Assembly: GCA_031292035.1 (NCBI GenBank) | Contig: JARLHX010000112.1 | Span: 1-15,053 of the forward strand | DNA length: 15,053 nucleotides | Direction of reading: 5' to 3' | From: Negativicutes bacterium | Lineage (GTDB): Bacteria; Bacillota_C; Negativicutes; Sporomusales_B; JARLHX01 | Part shown: positions 14,556-15,053 of the stretch, piece after piece | How positions within the stretch are numbered: the stretch's first letter is position 1 | Layout: every line of letters begins with the position of its first letter | Translations under genes and position numbers: made by a program | Notes under the pieces: model-generated | What the model was told of the DNA's origin: nothing | Database searches by the model: none | What the model saw: the letters and a program-made list of their open reading frames with translations, nothing else

Positions 14556-15053
14556 ATGAATGCCAAACGCTGGTTTGTCTGGGTGTGCCTGGCAGTGATG
14601 CTGGTGTCGGAGATCCTGCTCTTCCGCTCCAACCACGAGCGCGATGCCGCGCAGGCGGACATGCGCACGGCCCAACAGAAGCTGCACGAGGCGCAGGCTC
14701 AACTTGAGGCGTTGAATACTTCCAATGCCGGCGCCCAAGCCGGCGAGCTGGTCAGCTTGCGCAAACAAAATGAAGCGCTCACGACCAAGGTCAGCGCCCT
14801 GCAGAAGAATTTGGATCGGGCGCAACGGACTGTCGATCAGTTGCAAAAGGAAAGCCAGCAGACCTCGGAACATCTCACCACCGCCCGGAGCGCCCTGGAA
14901 CTTCAGCAACAACACCTGCAGCAGCTTCAAGCCGAACAGCAGCGGGTGTCCATGGTGGCCAACGCCAATGGATGCATCAATAATCTACGCCAGATCGACG
15001 CCGCCAAAAATCAGTGGGCGCTGGAAAAACAAAAGAGCGCCACCGACGTGCCC
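14556..15053 (+). CDS. Membrane-anchored coiled-coil protein, 3' end outside window
   Basis: ATG at 14556 opens a frame that stays open to the window edge (166 codons). Residues ~5-22 (RWFVWVCLAVMLVSEILL) form a signal anchor. A long Gln/Ala/Leu-rich coiled coil (~28-130) follows. Near the visible end is the motif CINNLRQIDAAKNQWALE, common in Verrucomicrobiota proteins that are anchored to the membrane or exported, often as a C-terminal tail. The function is not known; it might be an envelope structural protein. A 139-codon frame on the opposite strand here is its antisense shadow. Confidence 0.8.
   Translation, partial: MNAKRWFVWVCLAVMLVSEILLFRSNHERDAAQADMRTAQQKLHEAQAQLEALNTSNAGAQAGELVSLRKQNEALTTKVSALQKNLDRAQRTVDQLQKESQQTSEHLTTARSALELQQQHLQQLQAEQQRVSMVANANGCINNLRQIDAAKNQWALEKQKSATDVP

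Noticed and set aside
14511..14930. 139-codon minus-strand ORF
   Set aside because: It is antisense to the coiled-coil protein, which has a signal anchor and a known family motif on the plus strand.
1..15053. CRISPR array or insertion sequence with terminal repeats
   Set aside because: No regularly spaced repeats and no transposase other than the tyrosine recombinase were seen.

Overview
The window looks like a piece of a Verrucomicrobiota chromosome, probably from the Pedosphaera/Limisphaerales group. This rests on two gene ends at its edges. The lipase-like protein on the left ends in the YQSQIN-TNL-TNW-F-YRVV C-terminal module common in secreted proteins of that phylum. The coiled-coil protein on the right carries the CINNLRQIDAAKNQWALE motif typical of the same group. 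No rRNA or species marker is present, so the assignment is an inference.

Layout: (1) 1-1604, plus strand: 3' part of a secreted lipase-like alpha/beta hydrolase. (2) About 1605-2473: a recombination scar built from gene fragments, namely a frameshifted ATP-grasp fragment (minus) and a piece of a SNF2-type helicase (plus). (3) About 2474-12615, minus strand: one tightly packed co-directional gene series. In transcription order it is queF, queC, queE, queD, folE2, a 1138-aa SIR2-like/P-loop NTPase, a 306-aa unknown protein, a 291-aa HhH-glycosylase-like protein with a probable 4Fe-4S cluster, an 84-aa stand-alone copy of the FolE2 C-terminus, and a truncated SNF2 ATPase resembling DpdE. Junctions are overlaps (ATGA, TAATG), direct abutment (TGAATG), or gaps of 1 to 15 nt. 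(4) 12738-13943, minus: a complete tyrosine recombinase just upstream of queF. (5) 13944-14478: a cluster of short hairpins and a direct repeat, then tRNA-Val(CAC) and tRNA-Arg(TCT) on the plus strand. (6) 14556-15053, plus: 5' part of a membrane-anchored coiled-coil protein.

How the genes fit: FolE2, QueD, QueE and QueC make preQ0 from GTP, and QueF reduces preQ0 to preQ1. In most bacteria this feeds queuosine in tRNA. Here the pathway genes run without a break into a large NTPase, a DNA-glycosylase-like protein and a SNF2 ATPase. That is the kind of company seen in the Dpd islands that place 7-deazaguanines in DNA. No tgt/dpdA, queA or queG gene lies in the window, so the modification target (tRNA or DNA) cannot be settled here. 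The best candidate for a new system is the NTPase / 306-aa / HhH-protein / mini-FolE2 block wedged between folE2 and the DpdE-like gene. The truncated helicase suggests that the locus is partly decayed, or has been reshuffled at its distal end.
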